Position numbers and translations under genes: made by a program. Shown in pieces: positions 27,091 to 37,706 of a stretch of DNA of 64,000 nt; position 1 is the first letter of the stretch; each line of letters opens with the position of its first letter. The stretch spans positions 186,001 through 250,000 of the forward strand of contig NZ_CP086136.1 of the NCBI RefSeq assembly GCF_017565645.3, written 5' to 3'. The DNA comes from Bradyrhizobium barranii subsp. barranii (lineage in GTDB: Bacteria > Pseudomonadota > Alphaproteobacteria > Rhizobiales > Xanthobacteraceae). Under the pieces are notes generated by a model. The model searched no databases and was not told the DNA's origin. It was given only the letters and a program-made list of their open reading frames with translations.

Positions 27091-28853
27091 GGAATGACCC
27101 TCCTGCCTGGCAACCTCTGAGGTTCGACATTGCGCGGGAGCCCTGGCGAACCCGGTACCGGTGCCGGCCGCTGGGCGCGAAGAACATCATATGGCGGTCC
27201 GAAGGCGACCTGGTTGCCGTCCCTCAACAGCAGCACGGCATCGGCGATGGTCAACAGCCGCGGCCGGTGGGTGACGATCACCGACGCCGCGCCGCGCGCT
27301 TTGGCCGATTGAATGGCGGAGCACAACGCTTCTTCGCCGTCCGGGTCGAGATTGGCATTGGGCTCATCCAGCAGGATCAATTTGCGATCGCCGAAGAAGG
27401 CGCGTGCAAGACCAATGCGCTGACGCTGGCCACCGGATAGCCTGCAGCCGTCGCGGCCGATCTCGGTCTGGTAGCCGGCCGGAAGGGACAGGATCATCTC
27501 ATGCGCCTGCGCGAGCATGGCCGCGGCGACGATGGCCTCGTCCCGAGCGTATTCATCAAACCCGGCAATGGCTTCGGCCACCGTTCCTTCCAGGAGCTGC
27601 ACGTCCTGGGGGAGATAGCCGACGAATTGCCCAAGCTGGTCGGGATCCCAGGTATGGAGTGCTGCGTGGTCCAACCGGATCGTACCGCTGGTCGGCCGAT
27701 CGAGGCCTGCCATCAAGCGCAGCAATGTGGATTTTCCGGCGCCGGTCGGCCCGATCACGACGACAAGCTCGGACGGCCGGCATTGAAATGATATGCCCGC
27801 GAGGATGGGACGCTGCGTCCCGCCAATCCGGAATGTCACCCGTTCGACCTTGAGCATGCCGGCTGGCGGCGGAAGCAACGTCTTCCGCGGACGCGCAAGC
27901 ACCGGCATCGCGGCGTTGCAGACCTGCGTCCAGGCGTCCTGCGCAGATGCCAGCGCGCGCCAGGCCGAGACCAACCCTTCCATGGGCTGCAATGTGCGCG
28001 CTATCAGGATCGAGCTCGCGATCAGACTGCCGGACAGCACCTCGTTCTGGAGCACGAGCCAGGCACCGCATCCGATCGCGGCAATCTGCAGAATGGTCCT
28101 GACCATTCGCGCGGCGGCGCTGATCGTGTAGATGCGTTCGCTGGCCCGCACCACCGGAGCCAGGGCTTCGTCATTGAGGCTCATGAACGCGCGGATGGCG
28201 CCCCGGGTCCAGCCCATCGCCCGCACCACGCTGGAGTGCCGGACGATTCCATCGAGCAACGCCTGCGTCTTCAACGCGGCCTGCGAAGCCTGCGCAATTT
28301 CCCCGCGCGCGATCCAGTGGCTTGCAACACCCATCGCCAGCAGGACCCCCACCCCGATCAGGGCTATGACGCAATACCAGGGGTGCAGGAAGAACAGGAT
28401 GAGAATGAACACCGGGAGGAATGGAGCATCTATCAGCGATGTGACCGTTCCGCTCGACAGGAAAGTTCTCAACTCGCGAAGCTTGACCAGATCGTGCTGC
28501 CGGCCGTCGCCCGGCGCCGCGCCGGTGATGCTGCCTTCAAGGATGATCGGAGCGAGGCAGTGCTCGAACCCGACCGCGAACCGGCTCAACAGGCGGTTAC
28601 GAAACGTGTCGAAGGCGGCGCTGAAGGCGAGAGCGCCGACGGCGATGACGGTGAGGCCGACAAGCGTCTCGACGCTTCCGCTGCTGAGCACGCGGTCGAA
28701 CACTTCGATGGAAAAGAAAGGGACGACCAACAGCAGCAGGTTTACGGACACGCTGAAACAGACGATCCACACCAATGCGAATCGTCCCGGAATCAAGGCC
28801 ACCAGCAATCTCTGACCAGATGCTGGGATCACACCACGGTTACGCGAGTACAT
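27087..28853 (-). CDS. Type I secretion ABC transporter permease/ATPase (PrsD/AprD-like)
   Basis: 588 aa. N-terminal TM domain of about six helices ('ALVWIVCFSVSVNLLLLVVPFFSIEVFDRVL', 'FLPVFILILFFLHPWYCVIALIGVGVLLAMG') without a C39 peptidase domain. The C-terminal ATPase has Walker A 'VIGPTGAGKSTLLRLMAGL', Q-loop 'VGYLPQDVQLL', signature 'LSGGQRQRIGLARAFF', Walker B 'LILLDEPNANLD' and the H-loop 'VIVTHRP'. The family exports proteins with uncleaved C-terminal signals. The RTX gene lies immediately upstream, so it is the presumed substrate. Confidence 0.93.
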   Translation of the reverse strand: MYSRNRGVIPASGQRLLVALIPGRFALVWIVCFSVSVNLLLLVVPFFSIEVFDRVLSSGSVETLVGLTVIAVGALAFSAAFDTFRNRLLSRFAVGFEHCLAPIILEGSITGAAPGDGRQHDLVKLRELRTFLSSGTVTSLIDAPFLPVFILILFFLHPWYCVIALIGVGVLLAMGVASHWIARGEIAQASQAALKTQALLDGIVRHSSVVRAMGWTRGAIRAFMSLNDEALAPVVRASERIYTISAAARMVRTILQIAAIGCGAWLVLQNEVLSGSLIASSILIARTLQPMEGLVSAWRALASAQDAWTQVCNAAMPVLARPRKTLLPPPAGMLKVERVTFRIGGTQRPILAGISFQCRPSELVVVIGPTGAGKSTLLRLMAGLDRPTSGTIRLDHAALHTWDPDQLGQFVGYLPQDVQLLEGTVAEAIAGFDEYARDEAIVAAAMLAQAHEMILSLPAGYQTEIGRDGCRLSGGQRQRIGLARAFFGDRKLILLDEPNANLDPDGEEALCSAIQSAKARGAASVIVTHRPRLLTIADAVLLLRDGNQVAFGPPYDVLRAQRPAPVPGSPGLPRNVEPQRLPGRRVIP

Positions 28854-28886
28854 AACTTGCCGGCACTATCACTGACTGAAATGAGG

Positions 28887-28912
28887 GCGGGGCGGCCTGA
28901 CAGCCGCCCCGC
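28887..28912 (-). terminator. Hairpin between the RTX gene and its exporter
   Basis: Perfect 10-bp stem GCGGGGCGGC / GCCGCCCCGC with a 6-nt loop, 13 bp after the RTX stop and 34 bp before the exporter ATG. Only a weak T-containing sequence (CATTTCAG) follows on the minus strand. It is placed to attenuate transcription or protect the RTX mRNA, as in RTX operons where the substrate is made in excess of the exporter. Confidence 0.7.
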
Positions 28913-28924
28913 TACTAGTCGGGA

Positions 28925-30226
28925 CTAGACAACGTCGACGGCCGTATAACCGGCGGCAGTGTTGATTTCGGCGATCGACTCGAACGGTGTCGCGCCGCCC
29001 GTGATGCCATCGAGCTGGATGGCGCCGAAGCCGAAATCCAGCACGGTGTTGGTGCCGTCGTCGTCCACTACCACTGTAGCCGGGTCAAAGCCTGGCGGAG
29101 CGTCGACAACAACAGCATCGCCATCGGCAAAGCTGAGATCGGTGACTTCATCGTTGCCGAAGTTCGTCGCTGTGTTGTCGCCGAAATTGTGCGTATCGGT
29201 ACCAGCACCGCCCGTCAGCACATCATCGCCGAGTCCACCGTTGAGGACGTCGGCGCCATTGCCGCCGGACAACTCGTCATCGCCGTTACCGCCGTTCAGG
29301 GTGTCATTGCCGGCGCCGCCCGACAGGATGTCAGCCCCAGCCCCGCCGTTCAGGACATCGGTGCCGTCGCCGCCATCGAGCGTGTCATCTCCGGCGTCGC
29401 CGTCGAGCGTGTCGTTGCCGGTTCCGCCGCTCATTTCGTCATCACCGGCGCCGCCGCTCATGGCATCGTTGCCCGCGCCGCCGGCCATCTCGTCGTCTCC
29501 GGCATCGCCGAACATCGTATCGTTACCGGCGCCGCCGTCCATGATGTCGTCGCCCGCGTCGCCGTGCATGGTGTCGTTGCCATCGCCACCGTCGAGCGTA
29601 TCGGCGCCCAAACCGCCGTTCAGGATGTCGTCACCGGTACCGCCGTTCAGCAGGTCATTGCCAAGTCCGCCGTTCAGCGTGTCGTTGCCGGCATCGCCAT
29701 TCAGAGTGTCATCTCCGAATCCACCGTTGAGTAGGTCGTTACCGTCGCCGCCATTCAAGACGTCATTGCCGGCGTCGCCGCTCAACGTATCGTCGCCGGC
29801 GTCGCCCCACAGGGTGTCGGCACCCGCACCGCCATGAATGTCATCATTGCCGTCGCCGCCGTGGATGCTGTCGTCGCCGGCGTCACCAAAGAGCTGGTCA
29901 GCGCCGTTTCCGCCATCGATGGTGTCGTTGCCTTGGTCGCCATGGATGATGTCGGCGCCGGCATTTCCGTTCAGCGTGTCGTCGCCCGCGCCGCCGTTGA
30001 TCGTGTCGTCGCCGGCGCCACCGGTGATCGTATCGATACCGGCATTTCCATCAAGGATGTCGTTGCCGGCACCGCCATCGATGGAATCATTGCCCGCACC
30101 GCCGCTTACGTCATCATTGCCGTCCAGGCCAGTAATGGTGTCGTTGCCTTGAAGGCCAAAGATCTGATCGTCTAAATTCGTGCCAGGCAACACATCGTCG
30201 CCTGCTGTTCCGATGATCAGTGCCAT
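28925..30226 (-). CDS. RTX calcium-binding protein made almost wholly of nonapeptide repeats
   Basis: 433 aa. After MALII come 38 contiguous GGxGxDxUx-type nonapeptides (residues 6-347) with no spacer or effector domain, then an ~86-residue C-terminal region ('[21 protein letters not shown]', ending '[17 protein letters not shown]') that should hold the type I secretion signal. It should bind many Ca2+ ions and fold outside the cell as a beta-roll. The ATG at 30226 has GGGAG 8 nt upstream; a longer start at 30283 lacks one. Rhizobial NodO is a related idea (an RTX protein exported by PrsDE), but no enzymatic or adhesive domain is seen. Start of the five-gene operon. Confidence 0.92.
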   Translation of the reverse strand: MALIIGTAGDDVLPGTNLDDQIFGLQGNDTITGLDGNDDVSGGAGNDSIDGGAGNDILDGNAGIDTITGGAGDDTINGGAGDDTLNGNAGADIIHGDQGNDTIDGGNGADQLFGDAGDDSIHGGDGNDDIHGGAGADTLWGDAGDDTLSGDAGNDVLNGGDGNDLLNGGFGDDTLNGDAGNDTLNGGLGNDLLNGGTGDDILNGGLGADTLDGGDGNDTMHGDAGDDIMDGGAGNDTMFGDAGDDEMAGGAGNDAMSGGAGDDEMSGGTGNDTLDGDAGDDTLDGGDGTDVLNGGAGADILSGGAGNDTLNGGNGDDELSGGNGADVLNGGLGDDVLTGGAGTDTHNFGDNTATNFGNDEVTDLSFADGDAVVVDAPPGFDPATVVVDDDGTNTVLDFGFGAIQLDGITGGATPFESIAEINTAAGYTAVDVV

Positions 30227-30635
30227 GATCTTCACTCCCTTTGCATGGAAATGCGCGATGCGGGTCGCCTTGCGGCCCGTCACGGACGTCGCAGATTTCG
30301 GGTTGGCTTGATGCCCATCACCGATCGATGTGGGCTCCGATCAAGCAACCTTGGATGAAAGGAGAGCGATCCAGCAATCCCCATTTGGGGACAAAAGAAT
30401 ACGGCAAGCTGGTGGACCCAATGACGGCCACAGCCTTCGTCTCAGGCGCGAGCGGCACTCACGCGTTCAAGCGAATGAGTCCGTCAAGGTGATGCAAGAC
30501 GATGTCGGCGTGAGTGCGAGCGGAAATGTCTACGACGCTCTCCCGATCGCGTGCGATGATCGCACGCGCGTGCTGTCCGCTAGAGCCGGATGATGCTCGC
30601 GTCAATCCAGGATCGGCTCTCGCGACGATCCGTCT
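30227..30635. promoter_or_regulatory. Upstream region of the RTX operon
   Basis: A 409-bp gap with no convincing gene. It contains TCCCCATTTGGGGA (30377-30390) and a near-perfect 21-bp palindrome CGCGTGCGAT-G-ATCGCACGCG at 30548-30568. The latter is a plausible operator for a dimeric regulator such as the LuxR protein of the operon, though it is ~320 bp from the RTX start. Small open frames here have no family features. The right edge borders the convergent end of the DUF1330 gene. Confidence 0.4.
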
Positions 30636-30938
30636 TCAGGGCTGCGGGCCGTCATAGCCCTCGATGATGATGAGGTCGGCGATGGAGTGCGGCTGGCGCA
30701 CCTTGATGTTGGCCTGATATTCCGGCGAGTTGTAGCAGGCGATCGCGGTCTCGTAGTCGGGAAATTCAATCACGACGTTGCGCGAGCGGCTGGCGCCTTC
30801 GACGGTGGTGAACTTGCCGGCGCGAACGACGAAGCGGCCACCCCATTTCTTGAAGATCGGACCGTTGGCGACGGCGTAGGGCTTGTAGCCCTCGTCACTG
30901 CTCACATCCACGCGCCCGATCCAGTAGCCCTTTGCCAT
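30636..30938 (-). CDS. DUF1330 family protein
   Basis: 100-aa dimeric alpha-beta barrel (ferredoxin-like) protein. 'MAKGYWIGRVDVSSDEGYKPYAVANGPIF' and 'RNVVIEFPDYETAIACYNSPEYQ' are the two typical DUF1330 strands and helices. Function unknown. The ATG at 30938 has AGGGAGAAG 6 nt upstream, which excludes longer upstream frames. It follows pyrF on the same strand. Confidence 0.9.
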   Translation of the reverse strand: MAKGYWIGRVDVSSDEGYKPYAVANGPIFKKWGGRFVVRAGKFTTVEGASRSRNVVIEFPDYETAIACYNSPEYQANIKVRQPHSIADLIIIEGYDGPQP

Positions 30939-31011
30939 TGTTCTTCTCCCTGTTTGTTGATGTCTATCTAAGCATGATCCGACCGGAAAACCGCTGCGCG
31001 GTTTTTCCGAA

Positions 31012-31725
31012 TCATGCGCCGAACGCCTGCGCAATTTCGGCCTGGATGGCTTCCGCGATCGCCTTGGGGTCGGTGGCTTCAACCACCGGCCGTCCGACGA
31101 CGAGATAATCGGCGCCCGCGGCAATTGCGCGGCCCGGCGTCATGATGCGTTTCTGGTCGCCGCTCGCAGAACCCGCCGGCCGGATGCCGGGGGTGACGAG
31201 ATGCATCTGGTGGCCGACGATCTTGCGCAAGGCGCCGACCTCCTCGGGCGAGGACACCAGCCCGTCGACGCCAAGCACCTGCGCCTGCTGCGCGCGCGCT
31301 TCGACCAGCTCGGAGACGCTGAGCCGATAGCCGGCCGCATGCAGATCGTCGTCGTTGTAGGACGTCAGCACCGTGACGGCGAGAATCTTCAGGCTCGCGC
31401 TACCGCGGCCTTCGACCGCGCCCTTCATGGTCTGCGGATAGGCGTGCACGGTGACGAAGGTTGCACCCAGCCTGGCCACGCTCTCCACACCACGCGTGAC
31501 CGTGTTGCCGATGTCGTGCATCTTGAGATCGGCGAACACCTTCTTGCCCTTGTCGGCGAGCTTGCCGATCAGCGGCAGGCCGCCGGCATAAGCGAGCTGA
31601 TAACCGATCTTGTAGAAGGTGACGCTGTCGCCGAGCCTTGCGATCATCGCCTCCGCGGCGTCAACGCTGGGCAGGTCGAGCGCTACGATCAGGCGGTCCT
31701 TCGGGGCGATCTCGGCTGGCGTCAT
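31012..31725 (-). CDS. pyrF: Orotidine 5'-phosphate decarboxylase
   Basis: 237-aa TIM-barrel enzyme for the last step of UMP synthesis. The catalytic Asp-Lys-Asp array is present in '[14 protein letters not shown]', with '[18 protein letters not shown]' at the N-terminus and the phosphate-binding '[38 protein letters not shown]' region at the C-terminus. It follows the FMN-reductase gene after 6 bp and precedes DUF1330. Confidence 0.97.
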   Translation of the reverse strand: MTPAEIAPKDRLIVALDLPSVDAAEAMIARLGDSVTFYKIGYQLAYAGGLPLIGKLADKGKKVFADLKMHDIGNTVTRGVESVARLGATFVTVHAYPQTMKGAVEGRGSASLKILAVTVLTSYNDDDLHAAGYRLSVSELVEARAQQAQVLGVDGLVSSPEEVGALRKIVGHQMHLVTPGIRPAGSASGDQKRIMTPGRAIAAGADYLVVGRPVVEATDPKAIAEAIQAEIAQAFGA

Positions 31726-31731
31726 GTCACC

Positions 31732-32310
31732 TCACATCATGCGTTGGGAAATGTCGATCAATTGCCGCACCAGCTCCTTCAACGCGGCGATGTCGCCCTC
31801 GTTCTTCAGCCTGTCCATATCGTCATAGGCCTGGTCGGCAAAGGCGAGCGTGAGCTGGCTGGCAATCACATTGGCGTGGCAGGAGGTCAGGATCAGCCGC
31901 AGCGCCTGGAGTGCACGGGCCGCACCGAGCCGGCTCTGCGAGGCGCCGGCGAGCGCGAAGGCGCGGTTGCGAAACACGTCGCCGCGCGTCTCGTGCAGCT
32001 CATGTACGCGGCTGATCCAGTCGATCGCGTTCTTGAGCAGCGGCGGCACCGAGGCGTTATATTCGGGCGAAACGATCAGCACGCCATGATGCGCGCCGAT
32101 CATGCGCTTGAGATTGATCGCGTGCTTGGGCACGCCGGACTTGGCCTGGAGATCGCCGTCGTAGATCGGCAGCGGAAAATCGGCGAGCGAGATACGGGTG
32201 ACGTCGACGCCGGCCTGGGCGAATTCATAGGCGGCGACCGCCGCCAGCTTCGCATTGTGCGAGCCGGTGCGCAGCGAGCCGGGAATGACCAGGATTTTGG
32301 GTGCGGACAT
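31732..32310 (-). CDS. NADPH-dependent FMN reductase family flavoprotein
   Basis: 192-aa flavodoxin-like protein. The FMN phosphate loop 'PGSLRTGSHNAKLA' and the 'VSPEYNASVPPLLKNAIDWISR' motif identify the NADPH_dep_FMN_red (ChrR/YieF/azoreductase-like) family. It reduces quinones, chromate or azo compounds in relatives; the physiological substrate here is unknown. The ATG at 32310 is preceded by GGAAGTGG. It sits 6 bp ahead of pyrF and is likely co-transcribed. Confidence 0.87.
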   Translation of the reverse strand: MSAPKILVIPGSLRTGSHNAKLAAVAAYEFAQAGVDVTRISLADFPLPIYDGDLQAKSGVPKHAINLKRMIGAHHGVLIVSPEYNASVPPLLKNAIDWISRVHELHETRGDVFRNRAFALAGASQSRLGAARALQALRLILTSCHANVIASQLTLAFADQAYDDMDRLKNEGDIAALKELVRQLIDISQRMM

Positions 32311-32367
32311 CCACTTCCATGCGTTCGGCGAAACGAGTCCGCCGCGCAATAGGGAATGCCGACGGAA

Positions 32368-32967
32368 TTAGTCCTTGCGATACACCCAGACGCGGGCCGG
32401 CGGAAGGTTCATCCAGATCCGTTCCGAGGCCTCTGTGGACACGCCGGGCAGCGATTTCGGGATCGGCGGCACCACCGCATAGGTGAACTGCACGAAGGGC
32501 GCGCCCGGGGTCAGCGCCGCGAAGGCGTCGCGGACCAGCCGGAGCCGCGTCAGCATCGGTTTTGTCACGAGCGGCAGGCCGGAGACGACGGCGGAGGCCG
32601 GCGCGCTGAGCACGTTCCAGAGCGTGTCGCGCAGGCGATACGCATCGCCCTGCACCACCTTGGCTTGCGGATAGCGGTCGCGCAGCAAGGCGCAGAAGCC
32701 GGGATTGTATTCGACGAGGACGAGGCGCTTCTGGTCGACGCCGCGCTCGACCAGGGCCGAGGTGATGGCGCCGGTGCCGGGCCCGAGCTCGACCACGGGT
32801 GCGTCTGAATTGACGTCGACGTAATGCGCCATGGTCCGGGCGAGCAGCTTGCCCGAAGGCATCACTGCACCCATGTGCAGCGGCTTTTCGATCCACGACC
32901 TTAGAAAGCGCACCTCGTCGTCGAGACGGGGCTTCTTCAACGCACGCGCGGACGATGGCAATGGCAT
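32368..32967 (-). CDS. pmtA: Phospholipid N-methyltransferase PmtA-like (class I SAM methyltransferase)
   Basis: 199 aa. SAM motif I is 'VVELGPGTGAITSAL'; motif II 'LVLVEYNPGFC'; then 'VVQGDAYRL' and the post-motif 'VVSGLPLVTKP'. The N-terminal 'DEVRFLRSWIEKPLHMGAVMPSGK' and the C-terminal 'NLPPARVWVYR' match the rhizobial (Sinorhizobium-type) PmtA family, which methylates phosphatidylethanolamine toward phosphatidylcholine. A KsgA-like rRNA methyltransferase is less likely because the NLPY-type motif is replaced by SGLP. Which PE methylation step it favours cannot be told. Confidence 0.75.
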   Translation of the reverse strand: MPLPSSARALKKPRLDDEVRFLRSWIEKPLHMGAVMPSGKLLARTMAHYVDVNSDAPVVELGPGTGAITSALVERGVDQKRLVLVEYNPGFCALLRDRYPQAKVVQGDAYRLRDTLWNVLSAPASAVVSGLPLVTKPMLTRLRLVRDAFAALTPGAPFVQFTYAVVPPIPKSLPGVSTEASERIWMNLPPARVWVYRKD

Positions 32968-33055
32968 GTCGGGACCGGACGGGACCGCGGGACCGCGGCG
33001 TGTCAGAAAATGGTCATAAACAGGTATAGGCCGAAGGCGATACGGTCAAGACGAG

Positions 33056-34183
33056 TCAGGTTGCCCGATTACTGAATAGATCCTTGACCTTGGCGAAGAA
33101 GCCGACCGATTCCGGCTGGGTATTGCCGGAGGAGAGCTTTTCGAATTCCGCCAGCAATTCCTGCTGCTTCTTGGTGAGATTCTGCGGGGTCTCGACGGCA
33201 ACCTGGACGTACATGTCGCCCATCTGGCGCGAGCGCAGCACCGGCATGCCTTTTGATGCAATGCGGAATCGGCGGCCCGACTGGGTTCCGGCCGGCACCT
33301 TCACCTTGGTTTTGCCGCTGTCGATGGTCGGCACCTCGAATTCGCCGCCGAGGGCGGCCGTCACCATCGAGATCGGCACCCGGCAGTGCAAATCGGCGCC
33401 GTCGCGCTGGAAGAGCTGGTGCTGGGCCAGCGACAGGAAGATGTAGAGGTCGCCGGGCGGGCCGCCGCGAACCCCGGCCTCGCCCTCGCCGGCGAGCCTG
33501 ATCCGGGTGCCGTCCTCGACCCCCGGGGGAATGTTGACCGACAGCGTTCGCTCGCGGGTGACCCGGCCCTGGCCGGAGCAGGACGGGCAGGCATCCTCGA
33601 TCATCTGGCCGCGGCCCTGGCAGCTCGGACAGGTGCGCTCCAGCGTGAAGAAGCCCTGCGACTGTCGCACGCGGCCGGCGCCGCCGCAGCTCGAGCAGGT
33701 CTTCGGCTTGGTGCCGGCCTTGGCGCCGATGCCCGAGCAGGCCTCGCAGGTGACCGAGACCGGAATCTCGATCTGCGCGGTCTTGCCGCCAAAGGCTTCC
33801 TCGAGCGTGATTTCCATGTTGTAGCGCAGGTCGGCGCCACGCTCGCGGCCGCCACGGCCGCGCTGCCCGGCCATGCCGAACAGGTCTTCGAAGATGTCGG
33901 AGAAGGAGGAGGCGAAGCCCGCGCCGAAACCGGCGCCGCCGCCGCCCTGCTCGAAGGCCGCATGGCCGAAGCGGTCATAGGCCGCGCGCTTGTCCTTGTC
34001 CTTGAGGACCTCGTAGGCCTCGTTGATTTCCTTGAACTTGACTTCGCTGGTGTCGTCCCCGGGATTGCGGTCCGGGTGGAATTTCATCGCAAGCTTGCGG
34101 AAGGACGATTTCAGGACGGAATCGTCGGCAGTGCGTTCGACTTCGAGCGTTTCGTAATAGCAGCGCTTGGTGGACGTGGACAT
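33056..34183 (-). CDS. dnaJ: Chaperone protein DnaJ (Hsp40)
   Basis: 375-aa co-chaperone that stimulates the DnaK ATPase. The J domain (1-70) has '[11 protein letters not shown]' with the HPD tripeptide, followed by a Gly/Phe-rich linker, the four CxxCxGxG zinc motifs ('[10 protein letters not shown]', '[10 protein letters not shown]', '[10 protein letters not shown]', '[10 protein letters not shown]') and the C-terminal substrate domains. It is downstream of dnaK on the same strand, 245 bp away across a strong hairpin, so it is expressed both from the dnaK heat-shock promoter and perhaps separately. Confidence 0.97.
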   Translation of the reverse strand: MSTSTKRCYYETLEVERTADDSVLKSSFRKLAMKFHPDRNPGDDTSEVKFKEINEAYEVLKDKDKRAAYDRFGHAAFEQGGGGAGFGAGFASSFSDIFEDLFGMAGQRGRGGRERGADLRYNMEITLEEAFGGKTAQIEIPVSVTCEACSGIGAKAGTKPKTCSSCGGAGRVRQSQGFFTLERTCPSCQGRGQMIEDACPSCSGQGRVTRERTLSVNIPPGVEDGTRIRLAGEGEAGVRGGPPGDLYIFLSLAQHQLFQRDGADLHCRVPISMVTAALGGEFEVPTIDSGKTKVKVPAGTQSGRRFRIASKGMPVLRSRQMGDMYVQVAVETPQNLTKKQQELLAEFEKLSSGNTQPESVGFFAKVKDLFSNRAT

Positions 34184-34353
34184 GTTGAACTCGGTCTATC
34201 CAATCGCGATTCAAGTCGGAGCGGAACAACGTCGCCAGGAGACGATATAGGCAGCCCTTTGCTTCGCGGCAGAGGGCGGCACGGCGACGTTCATCATAAC
34301 GGCTGGGAATTGATCGATCGTAACGGGGACACGCCCCGCCGAGCCCGACACGA

Positions 34354-34380
34354 CGGCCTCCCCCGTGAGGGGGGAGGCCG
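34354..34380 (-). terminator. Strong hairpin between dnaK and dnaJ
   Basis: Perfect 11-bp stem CGGCCTCCCCC / GGGGGAGGCCG with loop GTGAG in the 245-bp dnaK-dnaJ gap. No T run follows on the minus strand, so partial termination or mRNA processing and stabilisation is more likely than full termination. It would allow more DnaK than DnaJ from one transcript. Confidence 0.65.
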
Positions 34381-34428
34381 GTAGCGCGTGTGGGGTCCAA
34401 GCCGTCCGCATCATCACCCTCTTGGGGA

Positions 34429-36330
<1,902 letters not shown>

Positions 36331-36725
36331 GGTCCTGATATCCTTGTTTTTGCGGCAGGTTGGCTGGGCCCAAGAGGCACCCGCTCCAAACCCCCTAAGA
36401 TCAAACATCCGCGATATTGCGATGGTTGACGCTCATATAGGAGGGGGGGAGGGGCCCGCAAGGACCGAACGCAAGTTTCGGCCATGAAAACATTGGGTTT
36501 TGGAAGATCATATCCGGGCTCAACCGCCCTTGCGGGTGAGGAATTATTAACAGGTTCAGGCGTCAGCCGGCCCCCGCCACCATGATCTGCCCCGCCCTGT
36601 TACCGGCGGGCCAAACCCGTTAAAAGGCGGGCGGCCGGACCGCCGCCATCAAGGCGGCTTTGCGCGACAAAGCGGCCCAATGGCCGACCATCGAACGGCC
36701 TCAATGTGAACCAATCAGAGTGCCC
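36331..36725. other. Divergent intergenic region dnaK / secreted protein
   Basis: 395 bp without a gene. It contains the dnaK 5' leader (~98 nt), the RpoH promoter on the minus strand at 36435-36462, a G-run (GAGGGGGGGAGGGG on the plus strand) inside that promoter's spacer, and a stretch AATTATTAACAGG at about 36541. No CIRCE element was found. Confidence 0.6.
36435..36462 (-). promoter_or_regulatory. RpoH (sigma-32) promoter of dnaKJ
   Basis: On the minus strand, CTTG (36462-36459), a 17-nt spacer, then CCTATAT (36441-36435) followed by GAG. This matches the alphaproteobacterial RpoH consensus CTTG-N17-CYTATNTNNG at every fixed position. The predicted start is near 36428, giving a ~98-nt leader to the dnaK ATG. 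Confidence 0.85.
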
Positions 36726-37667
36726 ATGAAGCTCATTCGCCCCCTCGCCGCGCTCGCCGTCCTCGTCGCCACGGCGCTTCCCGCCCTTGCGGCCGATGCC
36801 GTTTTCCCGCCCGGCTTGCGCCTCGGCATGGTGCCGCTGGTCGGCCTGAGCACGGCCAAGACGTTTCCGGGCTTCGAGAGCGAGGACGGCAGCGTCAAGG
36901 TGCTGATCACCGAGCTACCGCCGGCGGCCTATGGCGAGGTCGTGAGCGCCTTCAATTCCAATCCCGGCGGCACCGCCGGCGTCAAGCAGGACAAGATCGA
37001 GACCCCCGCGGGTCTTGCCTATTTCACCATGGAAAGCGGCAAGGCCGGCGAGACGCCGGTGAAGCGCTACTCGATGATCGTGCCGGGTGCCGGCTTCTCC
37101 GGCTATGTCGCGGTGCAGATCCCGGAGAACGCGACCAAGATCTATACCGACGAGGCGGTGCGGCAGATGTTTGCGAGCGCCGTCACCCGCAAGCAGGTCT
37201 CGGCCGAAGAGCAGATCGGGCTGATGCCGTTCAAGATCACCGATCTCGCCGATTTCAAGGACATCCGCACCCTGGCGCCGGGCTCCAGCATCATCCTGGC
37301 CGACGGCAATGAGAGCTCGGGCTATGAATCCAAGCCGTTCATGATCCTCGGCCTGATCGGCGCCACCCCGCAGCAGGCCGACGACCGCGCCCGCTTCGCC
37401 CAGGAGGCCGCGCTCCAGATCCCCGGCGTGCGCGAGTCGCGCGTCACCATGTCCGAGCCGATCCGCATCAACGGCCAGCAGGGTTTCGAGACCCGGATCG
37501 ACGGCGTCAGCGGCAAGGACAAGACGCCCGTGACCGTGGTGCAGTGGATCCGCTTCTCGAGCGGCGGCGCCTCGCTGCGCATCATCGCCAGCGCCCCGCG
37601 CGACCAGTGGTCGGCCGCCTTCACCCGCTTCCGCGCCGTGCGCGACGGCATCCAGCCCAAGGGTTAG
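36726..37667 (+). CDS. Exported protein of unknown function
   Basis: 313 aa with a clear Sec signal peptide ('MKLIRPLAALAVLVATALPALAADA', cleavage after ALA). The mature part has no motif I recognise; it contains 'GLRLGMVPLVGLSTAKTFPGFE' and 'WIRFSSGGASLRIIASAPRDQW', a pattern of a soluble periplasmic protein. The ATG at 36726 gives the signal peptide; an upstream start at 36660 would bury it. The stop TAG is the first of four in-frame TAGs of a 12-bp tandem repeat, and the reading frame is the same as that of the following pncA-like gene. Confidence 0.75.
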   Translation: MKLIRPLAALAVLVATALPALAADAVFPPGLRLGMVPLVGLSTAKTFPGFESEDGSVKVLITELPPAAYGEVVSAFNSNPGGTAGVKQDKIETPAGLAYFTMESGKAGETPVKRYSMIVPGAGFSGYVAVQIPENATKIYTDEAVRQMFASAVTRKQVSAEEQIGLMPFKITDLADFKDIRTLAPGSSIILADGNESSGYESKPFMILGLIGATPQQADDRARFAQEAALQIPGVRESRVTMSEPIRINGQQGFETRIDGVSGKDKTPVTVVQWIRFSSGGASLRIIASAPRDQWSAAFTRFRAVRDGIQPKG

Positions 37668-37706
37668 TCCAAGGGTTAGTCCAAGGGTTAGCTCAAGGGT
37701 TAGCCC
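37659..37706 (+). repeat. Four-copy 12-bp tandem repeat with in-frame TAG stops before pncA
   Basis: Units AAGGGTTAGTCC (37659-37670), AAGGGTTAGTCC (37671-37682), AAGGGTTAGCTC (37683-37694) and AAGGGTTAGCCC (37695-37706). Since 12 is a multiple of 3, each TAG (37665, 37677, 37689, 37701) is in the frame of both flanking genes. The array fills the whole gap between the exported-protein stop and the pncA-like frame. Confidence 0.95.

Noticed and set aside
28925..30226. Regular ~27-bp tandem repeats that could be mistaken for a CRISPR array or minisatellite.
   Set aside because: They are in frame and encode RTX nonapeptides; there are no unique spacers between identical repeats.
30241..30593. 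Small open frames upstream of the RTX gene.
   Set aside because: No convincing ribosome site, no family pattern, and overlap of several frames; treated as a regulatory region.
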